The notes beneath the pieces were generated by a model. That model ran no database searches. It was given only the letters and a program-made list of their open reading frames with translations, and was not told the DNA's origin. Positions 41,254-49,808 of a stretch of DNA of 64,000 bases are shown here, piece by piece. The first letter of the stretch is position 1. Each line of letters starts with the position of its first letter. A program made the position numbers and the translations under genes. Source of the DNA: Sinanaerobacter chloroacetimidivorans (GTDB lineage: Bacteria; Bacillota; Clostridia; Peptostreptococcales; Anaerovoracaceae); the NCBI RefSeq assembly GCF_018128545.1, contig NZ_JAGSND010000002.1:248001-312000 (forward strand). Direction: 5' to 3'.

Positions 41254-42795
41254 TTACCTCCCTGGTACCGATGCCTGCAGCAGGATTTCCTGCGTTGCTT
41301 CGGAAATATCGAATTCACCTGTGATTTTCCCGTTTGCCATGGTGATAATCCGGTCGCTCATCCCCATGATTTCTTCCATTTCAGACGAAATCATGATGAC
41401 CACCACGCCCTGATCCACCAAAAGATTCATGAGCTTATAGATTTCATACTTTGCGCCCACATCAATGCCTCGTGTAGGTTCATCCAAAACAATAATCTTC
41501 GGTTCACAGACAAGAGCCTTGGCAATTACAACCTTTTGCTGGTTCCCCCCGCTCAGGCAGGAAACTGCCGAATTGATATCAGGAGTCGCAATTTGCAGAT
41601 TGTTTTTATATTGGTTGGTATAGTTAACTTCTTTATCATCATTCAGTACTCCATATTTTGACACCTTACGCAATGCGGCCAAGGTAGTATTTTCTTTGAT
41701 CGACATGATCAGATTCAGACCCAGCTTCTTTCGGTCTTCGCTGATGAGAAAAAAACCGTGCTTTAATGCATCCATGGGACTTGAAATCTGTACCGGCTTA
41801 CCATTAATCAGAATTTCTCCCTGACCCTTTTCCCGGTATGCTCCAAAGAGCGCGGTAAACAGCTCCGTTCGTCCGGCGCCCATCAGTCCGCTGATCCCCA
41901 GGATTTCCCCCCGATAGGCTTGAAGGCTGACGTTTTCAATAAGCTTTTTCCCTGCAACATCGGGATGATTGACACAATAGTTCCTGATTTCCAGCACCAG
42001 TTCGTCCCTTGTATGAGGCACCCTCGGAAACATATTCGTGAGTTCCCGCCCTACCATCAGGCTGATCATGGTTTCTTTATCCAGATTGGTGCGCTTACGG
42101 GTTTCAATGGTTTGCCCGTCACGGAGCACCGTGATTTCATCGGCGATCCGCATCACTTCATCCAGACGGTGACTGATATAAATACAGGTAACTCCTTCAC
42201 TTCTGAGCTTGCACACAATATCCAGCAGCACATCAACCTCCGCTTCCGTCAGGGCGGCGGTAGGCTCATCCAGAATCAATAAACGAACTTCCTTGGCGAG
42301 AGCTTTGGCAATCTCTACCATCTGTTTCTGACCGATTCCCAGATTCCTCACTTTTTCATCGGGACTGATAGTCAAATTACCCTCCGTATTCAGTCCGATC
42401 TGCTTGAGCAGCTTCATGGAATCCACATACATTTTGTCAAAGTCTATAAACCCGAAACGCGTTGGTTTTTCATTTAAAAAAATATTTTCAGAAACGCTGA
42501 GTTCCGGCACAACGTTAAGTTCCTGATGAATGCAGGCGATCCCTTCCTTCTCCACATCCCGGATACTCTGAAACTTCATCTCTTTTCCGTCATAAAACAT
42601 CTGTCCGTCATAGCTGCCGTAAGGGTATACTCCACTGATGATTTTAATTAAAGTAGATTTTCCTGCTCCGTTTTCTCCGACAAGGGCATGTATGTGTCCC
42701 CGAGCCACTTTGAAATCAACATCCGACAAGGCTCTCACACCGGGGAACAGCTTGGTAATTCCCCTCATTTCCAGAATATAATCCGGTTGCTGCAC
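41254..42795 (-). CDS. Sugar ABC transporter ATP-binding protein, XylG/MglA-like
   Basis: A 513-residue protein with two fused nucleotide-binding domains, as in CUT2 importers. The first has GENGAGKST and LGIGQKQMVEIA with LLILDEPTAAL. The second has a degenerate Walker A (SGLMGAGRTEL), the signature CLSGGNQQKVVIAKAL and IIVLDEPTRGIDVG. The start is GTG 42795, with GAGGTG upstream. It is 4 bases from the permease gene and 157 bases after the binding protein gene, with a large stem-loop in that gap. Confidence 0.93.
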   Translation of the reverse strand: MQQPDYILEMRGITKLFPGVRALSDVDFKVARGHIHALVGENGAGKSTLIKIISGVYPYGSYDGQMFYDGKEMKFQSIRDVEKEGIACIHQELNVVPELSVSENIFLNEKPTRFGFIDFDKMYVDSMKLLKQIGLNTEGNLTISPDEKVRNLGIGQKQMVEIAKALAKEVRLLILDEPTAALTEAEVDVLLDIVCKLRSEGVTCIYISHRLDEVMRIADEITVLRDGQTIETRKRTNLDKETMISLMVGRELTNMFPRVPHTRDELVLEIRNYCVNHPDVAGKKLIENVSLQAYRGEILGISGLMGAGRTELFTALFGAYREKGQGEILINGKPVQISSPMDALKHGFFLISEDRKKLGLNLIMSIKENTTLAALRKVSKYGVLNDDKEVNYTNQYKNNLQIATPDINSAVSCLSGGNQQKVVIAKALVCEPKIIVLDEPTRGIDVGAKYEIYKLMNLLVDQGVVVIMISSEMEEIMGMSDRIITMANGKITGEFDISEATQEILLQASVPGR

Positions 42796-42819
42796 AGTAT
42801 CACCTCTTTTATCTCTTTA

Positions 42820-42865
42820 AGCGGCTCAAAGACCCCCACTGCTCAGGTGTGGGTCAAGAGCCGCT
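42820..42865 (-). other. Intercistronic stem-loop between binding protein and ATPase genes
   Basis: AGCGGCTC (42820-42827) pairs with GAGCCGCT (42858-42865). Inside it GACCC pairs with GGGTC (42831-42835, 42851-42855) and CAC with GTG. No U-tract follows. Such stems after binding-protein genes are known to stabilise the upstream message and raise the binding protein relative to the membrane subunits. Confidence 0.75.
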
Positions 42866-42952
42866 AAGCTGGAAATTTTTTTACTTCTTTTGCCAAATTA
42901 TTCGACCTGAACAAACCTTTTACTGATTTTTGGTATGTTCAGCAGCCCCTGC

Positions 42953-44053
42953 TTATTGGGCTGGCCACTGATCCTTGGGAACATTTTTATAGACGTCTTC
43001 CAATGAATGGAATTTGTCCTGGGCGATGATAATGTCATAGAGATTATCCTTGTCAATGGCGATAACATCCACGGAAAAACTGTCTACATCTTTAAAATTG
43101 TTATTCAATTTCGTCCACTCGCCTAAGGAGGAGTCAATAGCAGTCATGGGATCCTGTCCGGTAGCCAGGGCCACTGCCAGTTCTATGGCGGCGAGATTCA
43201 GCTTTGCCAGAGGCTTATAAACGGTTCCGGTCTGCTTGCCTTCCACGATCCTTTGACAGGCTGCCAAATCCGCATCCTGCCCCGAGATAGGTACATTGAG
43301 CCCCTGGGCTGCCAATGCCTGAATGGCTCCTCCGGCGGTTCCGTCATTGGATGCGATAACACCCTGAATGTCGTTATTAGCTGACGTGAGTCCGTTCTCG
43401 GTATTTTTCAGAGCTTCATTGGGATCCCATCCTTTGCACCACTGTTCCAGAACGATGTTGATGTCCCCCCTGTCAACATAAGGTTTCAGGACGCTTTCCT
43501 GGCCTGCGGCAACCAGATGGGCATTATTGTCCTCTGCAGCACCCTTCAGCCAGATATAGTTTCCCTTCGGAGCCTTTTCCGTTACGAAGGTGGCCTGCTT
43601 CACCCCTACTTTGTAAGAGTCAAAGGTTATGTAATAATCCAGATCGCAGTTCATGGCAAAGCGATCGTAGGAAATCACCGGGATCCCTTCCTGATGAGCC
43701 GTGTCGATGATTGGAGCTACGGCCGAAGCATCCAGTGATTGAAGAATCAGCACATCGATCCCCTGGTTAAAGAGATTTTCACATTGAGAAACCTGTTTCT
43801 GGGCGTTGTTTTCGGCCGATTGAACCAGTAATTCAAAGCCGTGCTCATCCGCATAGGCCTTGAACATATCGATTTCACGCTGCCATCGTTCTTCCTGGGT
43901 ATGGCCGACTGAAACGCCGATTTTGATATCCTTGATATCCTTTGCCTGTCCTTCGGTTTCCGGTACGGATGCATTTTCTGAACAGCCCACTGTCATCAGA
44001 AGTACCAGAACCACCGCTAAAAACAATCCTGTCAGTTTTGAAAATTTACTCAT
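42953..44053 (-). CDS. Sugar ABC transporter substrate-binding lipoprotein
   Basis: A 366-residue periplasmic-binding-protein type 1 family member. A lipoprotein signal (hydrophobic 8-22, lipobox LMTVGC with Cys at about 24) is followed by the mature domain IKIGVSVGHTQEERWQRE. The segments IDVLILQSLDASAVAPII and GVIASNDGTAGGAIQAL are typical of XylF/ChvE-like binding proteins. It captures the sugar or polyol outside the membrane for the XylG/XylH-like subunits encoded next. Inositol as ligand is inferred from the catabolic genes around it. Confidence 0.92.
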   Translation of the reverse strand: MSKFSKLTGLFLAVVLVLLMTVGCSENASVPETEGQAKDIKDIKIGVSVGHTQEERWQREIDMFKAYADEHGFELLVQSAENNAQKQVSQCENLFNQGIDVLILQSLDASAVAPIIDTAHQEGIPVISYDRFAMNCDLDYYITFDSYKVGVKQATFVTEKAPKGNYIWLKGAAEDNNAHLVAAGQESVLKPYVDRGDINIVLEQWCKGWDPNEALKNTENGLTSANNDIQGVIASNDGTAGGAIQALAAQGLNVPISGQDADLAACQRIVEGKQTGTVYKPLAKLNLAAIELAVALATGQDPMTAIDSSLGEWTKLNNNFKDVDSFSVDVIAIDKDNLYDIIIAQDKFHSLEDVYKNVPKDQWPAQ

Positions 44054-44161
44054 TTTCTTCTTCCTCCAATTAAATCAATTCTATGGGAAACGAGAGTATT
44101 CTCCCTCATTTCTTTCAATTTGAATGGTTGTATTTATTTAAACAGCTTCGCTATTCCAATA

Positions 44162-44989
44162 TCACAGGAAATGTCGTGTTTTTTGAGCTGCTGTCCGAAT
44201 GACCTCTTCCGGATCCAACTCCCAGTATGCAGGCCGGAACAGCTCGATAGAGCAAATTTCGTCATACCCCTTTTTGTGCAGCTTTTCACTGATTTTTGCA
44301 AGAGGAATTACCCCCTCACCCGGAAATAAGCGGTGACAGTGGTCCAATACACCCAAGGGCAGATCTTCACAATCGTCAATGTGATAGACAAATAATTTTT
44401 CCAGCGGAACATCGTCAACGGCATCAATATTCTCCAGGCGGTTGTATAGAAAGAGGTTGATGGAATCAAGCGCCAGCCCTACGTCCGGCCGATGGACGGC
44501 CTGAACGATTTCCAATGCCTGCTCCAAACTGCGAACACACCAGCGCCTGTCGCCGATGGGCTCAAAGGCCAGCTTTACACCATAGGGCTTTGCGGCATCA
44601 GCAAGCTTGTCAAGAACCTCCGTGCTGTCATCAAACACCTCACTCTGTGTTTTTAGGTACATATCATCACCCATAGTGGGGACGACTATGATGTACGGAT
44701 TTGCAATTGCCTGTGCAGTTTCGCAGCCGAACCGGAACAAATCAAGCAGCTTTTGCCACTGCCCAGGTGTGCAGAAATTGATATCTTCTATGGAGTTCAA
44801 GGCATATGGCTTAATCCTGCTGGAGGCGAAAAAGGACTGCAGCTCCTTTACGGTATGCCGGGCAAAATAGTCCTTCAGCATGTCGAGGCGGAGTTCGATA
44901 TAGTCATATCCATATTTTTCGCACAGAGCCAGATCCTGCTCTACCGTAGAGCGCTTCATACAGGTTGCTTCATTGAATCCCAGTTTCAT
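44162..44989 (-). CDS. iolI: IolI-like inosose isomerase (TIM-barrel sugar isomerase/epimerase)
   Basis: A 275-residue xylose-isomerase-like TIM barrel. It closely follows the Bacillus IolI pattern: MKLGFNEATCMKRSTVEQDLALCEKYGYDYIELR at the start, KLAFEPIGDRRWCVRSLEQALEIV, VYHIDDCEDLPLGVLDH and IELFRPAYWELDPEEVI. Metal ligands are likely the Glu, Asp, His and Glu of these segments. IolI interconverts 2-keto-myo-inositol and 1-keto-D-chiro-inositol, which would let the pathway use D-chiro-inositol. It lies between the dehydrogenase and transporter genes of the operon. Confidence 0.85.
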   Translation of the reverse strand: MKLGFNEATCMKRSTVEQDLALCEKYGYDYIELRLDMLKDYFARHTVKELQSFFASSRIKPYALNSIEDINFCTPGQWQKLLDLFRFGCETAQAIANPYIIVVPTMGDDMYLKTQSEVFDDSTEVLDKLADAAKPYGVKLAFEPIGDRRWCVRSLEQALEIVQAVHRPDVGLALDSINLFLYNRLENIDAVDDVPLEKLFVYHIDDCEDLPLGVLDHCHRLFPGEGVIPLAKISEKLHKKGYDEICSIELFRPAYWELDPEEVIRTAAQKTRHFL

Positions 44990-45009
44990 ATCGTACCTCC
45001 ATGGGAAGA

Positions 45010-46116
45010 TTACTTACCGAAGGTAAGCATGACCTTGCGTGCGTTGGCTTTATCGTGACAGGCCGTGTCAAATGCCTGGTGGATGTCTTTAAAATCGAAA
45101 TGATGGGTGTTCAGTGCCGCAAAATCATATTTGTCCTTGATAGTGGACATAAATCGGATGGTGCGCGGAAACCAGCGGTCGGTTCCGCCAGAGCCGGAAA
45201 TCTGCAGCGTTTTCCAGATGGTTTTTCCGATTTCCACAGGAACCTTGCGTCCGATGGAATGTCCGATGAGCCCAACTCGTGCGCTGTGCCCTGCAAGATC
45301 GAACAAGGATGCGATGCCGATATCGTTGCCGGAGCACTCGATGACCACTGAAGGTCCCCGGCCGTTGGTCAGTCTGAGCACTTCATCCTGAAAATCCTGT
45401 TTGGTTGGATCTACCACAAAATCCGCACCATAGTTCAGGGCGTTCTCACGCCGGGATTCCAGCGGATCGATGACGATGACTCTGGCATTGGAGTTCTTGC
45501 ATACCATACTGGCACAGAGCCCGATGGGACCTGCCCCAATGATCACGCAATCGTCTGAGGCATCCGGTGCACAGCCATTTCCCCAAACGCCCCAATAACC
45601 GACGTTGAAGGTTTCCACCCAGGCGCCCAGTTCGTAGTCCCAATCATCGGGTATCACGTGGGTATAGCATTCTTCAAGGATCATATATTCTCCCATACCG
45701 CCCGGAGAATCAGGCCGGAATCCGACCTCCCTCATATTCAGACAGGCAGAGGGCATTTTTCCGTCTTTGCAATTGGCACAATTGTAGCAGGGAAGAACGC
45801 AGTCCCCAACCACCTTGTTACCGGGCTTTACACTGGTAACGCCGCTGCCCACAGCAACGGCCTGGCCGGCCCATTCATGGCCCGGTGTATAGGGCCCCAG
45901 GTCGTAGCGTCCTTCGGCTGATTCTCCTTCAAAGCACTCCACGTCCGAGCCGCAAATGCCGCAGGCTTTGAGTTTGATCAGAATTTCATTGGGTTTCAGA
46001 GGAGGAAATTCCACTTCCTCAATTCGCAGATCCTTAGGTCCGTACAGAAATGCAACCTTTCCCTTAATCGCTTCCATTGTCTTTTCCCGGGCTGTTTCGA
46101 AACCGACCAATGACAT
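45010..46116 (-). CDS. Zinc-dependent alcohol dehydrogenase family protein, inositol operon
   Basis: A 368-residue medium-chain dehydrogenase. The catalytic zinc region is KACGICGSDVECF and TPGHEWAGQAV. The structural zinc cysteines are in CVLPCYNCANCKDGKMPSAC, and the NAD motif is VIIGAGPIGLCASM. It is a paralog of the IolM-like gene two positions upstream but lacks that protein's N-terminal extension. It may reduce D-tagaturonate or act on another inositol-derived ketose; this is inference from the operon. ATG 46116 has a GGAAAAGGG SD; an internal ATG at 46077 matches the usual family length better, so the start is uncertain. Confidence 0.85.
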   Translation of the reverse strand: MSLVGFETAREKTMEAIKGKVAFLYGPKDLRIEEVEFPPLKPNEILIKLKACGICGSDVECFEGESAEGRYDLGPYTPGHEWAGQAVAVGSGVTSVKPGNKVVGDCVLPCYNCANCKDGKMPSACLNMREVGFRPDSPGGMGEYMILEECYTHVIPDDWDYELGAWVETFNVGYWGVWGNGCAPDASDDCVIIGAGPIGLCASMVCKNSNARVIVIDPLESRRENALNYGADFVVDPTKQDFQDEVLRLTNGRGPSVVIECSGNDIGIASLFDLAGHSARVGLIGHSIGRKVPVEIGKTIWKTLQISGSGGTDRWFPRTIRFMSTIKDKYDFAALNTHHFDFKDIHQAFDTACHDKANARKVMLTFGK

Positions 46117-46183
46117 TCGGACAGCCCTTTTCCTTTCTTTACAACATATTACATCCTAAAAAATAGTTTGTTTCCGAAGCGGC

Positions 46184-47161
46184 TTAGTACGCCAGCGTAT
46201 AGATATGACGCCCTCCATTGACAGGGCCTTTGATGACCGCTTCAATATCCTCGCGCTTGCGCTGTGTGACCAGCTCAATGGGAGGCAGTTCTCCGGCAGG
46301 ATATTTTTCCAGAATATCGTTCACGAGCTTTTCCAGATAGTTCAGCACATTTTCCACGCCGGGCCTTGCCTTTTCCGCATCGGCACCTCTTGGGTCACCG
46401 ATGACTCCTTCCGGTGTACAAATGCATTCCATACCCACACTGCCAAATGCGTTATACCATTTGATCGGTCCAACGCCATTTTCCGCAGAGTTGTTGATGT
46501 GGCCGGGAGGCAGCATCGGACTAGGCTTTGTGGCGACCGCATGCTCCTGTTTGCAAAGTTCAGGAAACAACGCTAATGAAAAAGACTGTTCAACCTCATC
46601 GGCGTGAATAAAGGGCGTATCGAAAACCCCTCCCTGTTCTTTGGTAGCAAGATCCGTCAGACCGGTTTCCGGGTTTTTGGCTGCATTCCAGAAGTGTACA
46701 TAAAGTGTAATACCGGGAACCTGAAATTTCTTACCGAATTTATGTATAGCGAGAGGAATTACATAATCCTGTCCATGACCATTGACGACAATCATTTTAC
46801 GGAATCCGGTGTTCCAGAATCCGGCAAAAACATAACAAAGATAGTCCGCAAGAGTTTCTTCCGGTATCATGATGGTTCCAGGCATGCCCAGATGGTGATA
46901 AGGATGCGAACCGTACCAGATGGGCTGCGCCACAGTACAGCCGGTAGCCTTGGCAACCTGCTCACAGAGGCGGGTATCCAGATAGGTATCCTCTCCAAAG
47001 GGGGCGTTGGGCCCATGATTCTCCGTTGATCCTACCGGGATCAGAATGACATCATTTTTCTTGAGCCTTTCTGCTACTTCAAGGTTGGTCATGTTCTGAA
47101 AATAGATACCGTTGCTGCTTTCCATGTTGCCGCCTTTTGCGGGAATCTGCCATTTTGACAT
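46184..47161 (-). CDS. iolN: Creatininase-family hydrolase, IolN-like (diketo-inositol hydrolase)
   Basis: A 325-residue member of the creatininase/amidohydrolase fold. Metal-binding residues are in VGSTENHGPNAPFGEDTYLD and VNGHGQDY, with a later glutamate in HADEVEQSFSLALFP. In the Thermotoga inositol pathway a creatininase-family enzyme (IolN) opens the ring of the diketo-inositol made by IolM, giving 5-keto-L-gluconate. Position next to an IolM-like gene supports the same role here. ATG 47161 follows GGAGG by 8 bases; the frame start at 47176 lacks an SD. Confidence 0.8.
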   Translation of the reverse strand: MSKWQIPAKGGNMESSNGIYFQNMTNLEVAERLKKNDVILIPVGSTENHGPNAPFGEDTYLDTRLCEQVAKATGCTVAQPIWYGSHPYHHLGMPGTIMIPEETLADYLCYVFAGFWNTGFRKMIVVNGHGQDYVIPLAIHKFGKKFQVPGITLYVHFWNAAKNPETGLTDLATKEQGGVFDTPFIHADEVEQSFSLALFPELCKQEHAVATKPSPMLPPGHINNSAENGVGPIKWYNAFGSVGMECICTPEGVIGDPRGADAEKARPGVENVLNYLEKLVNDILEKYPAGELPPIELVTQRKREDIEAVIKGPVNGGRHIYTLAY

Positions 47162-47191
47162 TGTTTTTTCCTCCATTTCTGTATGTAATTT

Positions 47192-48379
47192 TCATTTTCT
47201 TGGATAATCCATACTTACCAGCACTTTGCCGGAAGTACGGTTGGCCGCCTGGGCCAGCCCGATTTCAATATCCTCCAGGTGAACGCGGTCGGTTACCATT
47301 TTGCGCATATCGATGCGCCCGCTGGCCATCAGGGCAATGACATCACTGTAAATCCCCTGTCCCGACTGTCCGTTGGAACCACTGATGCAACCGGCATGAA
47401 ACATATAGGGATACAGGTCGATGCTGGTTTTTCCAATAGAATGCCCTATTTGAACCGTTTTGCCGCCGATGGCCAGAGCTCCGGCCATAACCGGATAGGT
47501 AGCATTGGTAGCTCCCGAGCACTCGGCAAACAAGGAAATTCCTCTTCCCTCTGTGAGATCCATCAGCAGTTCGGATTGATTGATTCCTTCTTTGCTGAGT
47601 GCAATGGGATCGAATATGTAATCCGCACCGCAGCCCTTTGCCAGCTGACGACGCTCTTCCGTGGTCTCAAAACAGATCAGTTTTGCCGCACCGCTGGTTT
47701 TCATTAGGGAAATGGCAGATAATCCGATAGGGCCTGCACCGAACACAACCACGTGCCCGCCTGGGCGGATACCGCCGCCTCTTACAAATAACCCGTTATA
47801 GGCAACACCTGTGGGCTCAATCATGGCACCTAATTCAAAGGCTGTCATTTTATCACCGTAAAAATTTACGATATCATTGAGCAGGTAGCAGTATTTTGCC
47901 TTAACCACCGCATATTCCGCAAAGCCGCCGTCAAAGGTAAGCCCGGGCTCCTCAAGGTTTTGACACTGGTTGAACATTCCCATCCGGCAGGCATCGCATT
48001 CACCGCACCAATTCATAGATTCCACGCTTACCAGATCTCCCGCTTTCAGGCGCTGCTTTACAGCCTTTCCTACCTCGATAATTTCCCCTGAGAACTCATG
48101 CCCGGTGATGATTGGATATTTGGAATGACCGTCATATTTTGTATAGCCATCCTCATCTTTTTGCAATAGATGAGCGTCCGTTCCGCAGATCCCCGCAGCC
48201 CCCACCTTAAGTAATACTTCATCTTCCGCAGGTACGGGTATCGGTCGGTCGGTTACGACACCTTGAATATTTCTCCAGATGGAGTTGCCTCTTCTAGAGC
48301 GTTTTGTTGAAGTCTCTCGCTCTGAAAGTATATAGCCCTCCTTAGGCTCCCAATCTGCGGTAACATAAAACCCTCTCAT
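47192..48379 (-). CDS. iolM: Zinc alcohol dehydrogenase, IolM-like (scyllo-inosose 3-dehydrogenase)
   Basis: A 395-residue zinc-dependent dehydrogenase with an unusual N-terminal extension (MRGFYVTADWEPKEGYILSER, about residues 1-45). It then shows AAGICGTDAHLLQKDEDGYTKYDGHSKYPIITGHEFSG, the structural zinc cysteines MNWCGECDACRMGMFNQC, and GGGIRPGGHVVVFGAGPIGL. The extension and the DEDGY...GHEFSG block match what I remember of the Thermotoga TM0412 protein (IolM), which oxidises scyllo-inosose to a diketo-inositol. SD AAGGAGG precedes ATG 48379. Identity is good from memory but unverified by search. Confidence 0.82.
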   Translation of the reverse strand: MRGFYVTADWEPKEGYILSERETSTKRSRRGNSIWRNIQGVVTDRPIPVPAEDEVLLKVGAAGICGTDAHLLQKDEDGYTKYDGHSKYPIITGHEFSGEIIEVGKAVKQRLKAGDLVSVESMNWCGECDACRMGMFNQCQNLEEPGLTFDGGFAEYAVVKAKYCYLLNDIVNFYGDKMTAFELGAMIEPTGVAYNGLFVRGGGIRPGGHVVVFGAGPIGLSAISLMKTSGAAKLICFETTEERRQLAKGCGADYIFDPIALSKEGINQSELLMDLTEGRGISLFAECSGATNATYPVMAGALAIGGKTVQIGHSIGKTSIDLYPYMFHAGCISGSNGQSGQGIYSDVIALMASGRIDMRKMVTDRVHLEDIEIGLAQAANRTSGKVLVSMDYPRK

Positions 48380-48407
48380 TGTTCATCCTCCTTTTAACAT
48401 TCTGCCC

Positions 48408-48473
48408 GGCTCTTCAGAGCCACCTGGTAGAATTTAGGCTGGAAAATCACGAATCTGTGATTCGTAGATTTTC
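48408..48473. repeat. Two hairpins between iolO and iolM; the second belongs to a repeated element
   Basis: GGCTCT-TC-AGAGCC (48408-48421) is a short perfect hairpin. The second (48442-48473) has arms GAAAATC+ACGAATC and GATTCGT+A+GATTTTC around loop TGT, with a single bulged A. A closely related hairpin lies at 63534-63563, with the same bulge and paired substitutions. Confidence 0.8.
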
Positions 48474-48512
48474 ATCGTCTTTTTTATTTATCTAGAAAAT
48501 AAAGCAAAGCTT

Positions 48513-49337
48513 TCAATTTGAAGCGATACATTCCATTACATGCTTTATTGCATACCGTGCTGCCGTTATACCATCCGGTTTAGGCAAACACTCAACGGAG
48601 AGATATCCTCCATATTCTATTGTATCTAACGCCTGAAGAATTTTACGAAAGTCAAATTGTCCGCTGCCGGGATAGCAGCGCGAATTATCCGCAAGGTGCA
48701 TATAACCTAATTTTTTACCGCAGAGTTGTATAGCCGCTGCCGGATCTGTTTCATCAATGCCCATATGAAAGGTATCTAAGTGAACAAAACAGTTTTCCAG
48801 TTTATTTTTTTCAATAAATTCCATGGTTTCAGCTGCAGTATTAAAAATATTGGTCTCATACCGATTAATGACCTCTAAGTGAATATGTACATCCCGTTCT
48901 CCCGCAAACTCATCCAAAATTTGAAGGTGATAAGCCAGCCGATCCAAGTATTTTTTCGCACCTGCCCCAGCAGGTATTCTTCCCTTGACCCATCCTATTA
49001 CAATGTCTGTTTGAAACCGCTGTGCCATTTGAATATATTGTCTCATTCCGTCCATGGCGGATTGTGTCACATAAGGAATGTCATCAATCAAGTTTACTTG
49101 CCCTTCTGTGCAAAGCCTGCCTGTAACAATGGCTGCAATCTTCATATTGCAGTCCTGCATTACTTTTTCAATAGAAGCATAGTCCCAGCGTGCGGTTTCC
49201 CGTGTATGGACTTCTATGGCATGGTAGCCAAGCTGGGCCGCCTGGATCAAATTGCTGCAAATATCTCCTATCAGCAGAATAGGGGCGGTAGGACCGGCAT
49301 CATCAGCACTGGATAATGCAAATTGCCATTCTTTCAT
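48513..49337 (-). CDS. iolO: TIM-barrel epimerase, IolO-like (5-keto-L-gluconate epimerase)
   Basis: A 274-residue xylose-isomerase-like TIM barrel. The blocks IHLEVINRYETNIFNT, FVHLDTFHMGIDE, LGYMHLADNSRCYPGSGQFDF and YLSVECLPKPDG match what I recall of Thermotoga TM0416 (IolO), which epimerises 5-keto-L-gluconate to D-tagaturonate. The family also includes D-tagatose and D-psicose 3-epimerases. It is the first gene of the inositol operon, with an AGGAGGAGG SD and a perfect consensus promoter about 190 bases upstream. Confidence 0.82.
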   Translation of the reverse strand: MKEWQFALSSADDAGPTAPILLIGDICSNLIQAAQLGYHAIEVHTRETARWDYASIEKVMQDCNMKIAAIVTGRLCTEGQVNLIDDIPYVTQSAMDGMRQYIQMAQRFQTDIVIGWVKGRIPAGAGAKKYLDRLAYHLQILDEFAGERDVHIHLEVINRYETNIFNTAAETMEFIEKNKLENCFVHLDTFHMGIDETDPAAAIQLCGKKLGYMHLADNSRCYPGSGQFDFRKILQALDTIEYGGYLSVECLPKPDGITAARYAIKHVMECIASN

Positions 49338-49525
49338 GTATTGGATACCTCCTCCTAATGAACGATAAAATATTTAATTGCATTTTTCAGCAGTGAAATT
49401 CGGATACGGTGGAAAGAGCGTGTTAAGGAAAAAACTAGTTATTAAGATACGTGCAATGAGGCCAAACCATCAAGAAATCATCGGCTAGAATTTCATTAAC
49501 ACTTAAAATTTTTAATTACGGATTC

Positions 49526-49554
49526 ATTATAGTTTATGTATTGAATTGTGTCAA
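49526..49554 (-). promoter_or_regulatory. Consensus sigma-A promoter of the inositol operon
   Basis: On the minus strand TTGACA (plus 49549-49554), a 17-base spacer and TATAAT (49526-49531): 12 of 12 consensus bases. Transcription would start near 49519 and leave a leader of about 180 bases before iolO. Such a strong promoter implies tight repression or a need for high output. Confidence 0.88.
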
Positions 49555-49696
49555 TCCTATTTTTGCAGATTATCAAAGCACAATAAATCCATAAAAAAGA
49601 CTTGTTTTTCACAGAAAGATCATATTTTTTGTCGGATTACTTTACAAATTATAAGTTTAAGTATAAATGAAAAATTCTCGAAATAATTAAGTATAG

Positions 49697-49725
49697 TTGA
49701 CATTAATTAAAAATCATGTTTTAAT
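49697..49725 (+). promoter_or_regulatory. Promoter of the XRE-cupin regulator
   Basis: TTGACA (49697-49702), a 17-base spacer and TTTAAT (49720-49725), reading towards 49809 and divergent from the inositol operon promoter. Confidence 0.8.
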
Positions 49726-49736
49726 AAGAAACATAC

Positions 49737-49765
49737 GGAAATAACGTTTGAGTAACGTTATTTCC
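49737..49765. promoter_or_regulatory. Perfect 12-bp inverted repeat, probable autoregulatory operator
   Basis: GGAAATAACGTT (49737-49748) and AACGTTATTTCC (49754-49765) are exact inverted copies with a 5-base centre, placed just after the expected transcription start of the regulator gene. No second copy is seen near the inositol promoter. Confidence 0.65.
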
Positions 49766-49808
49766 TAAGTTATAAAAAATATGGAACTTCCAGTTATGAG
49801 GTATTTTT

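Noticed and set aside
49338-49525. A catabolite-responsive (cre) element in the inositol operon leader
   Set aside because: No stretch is close enough to the cre consensus to claim one.
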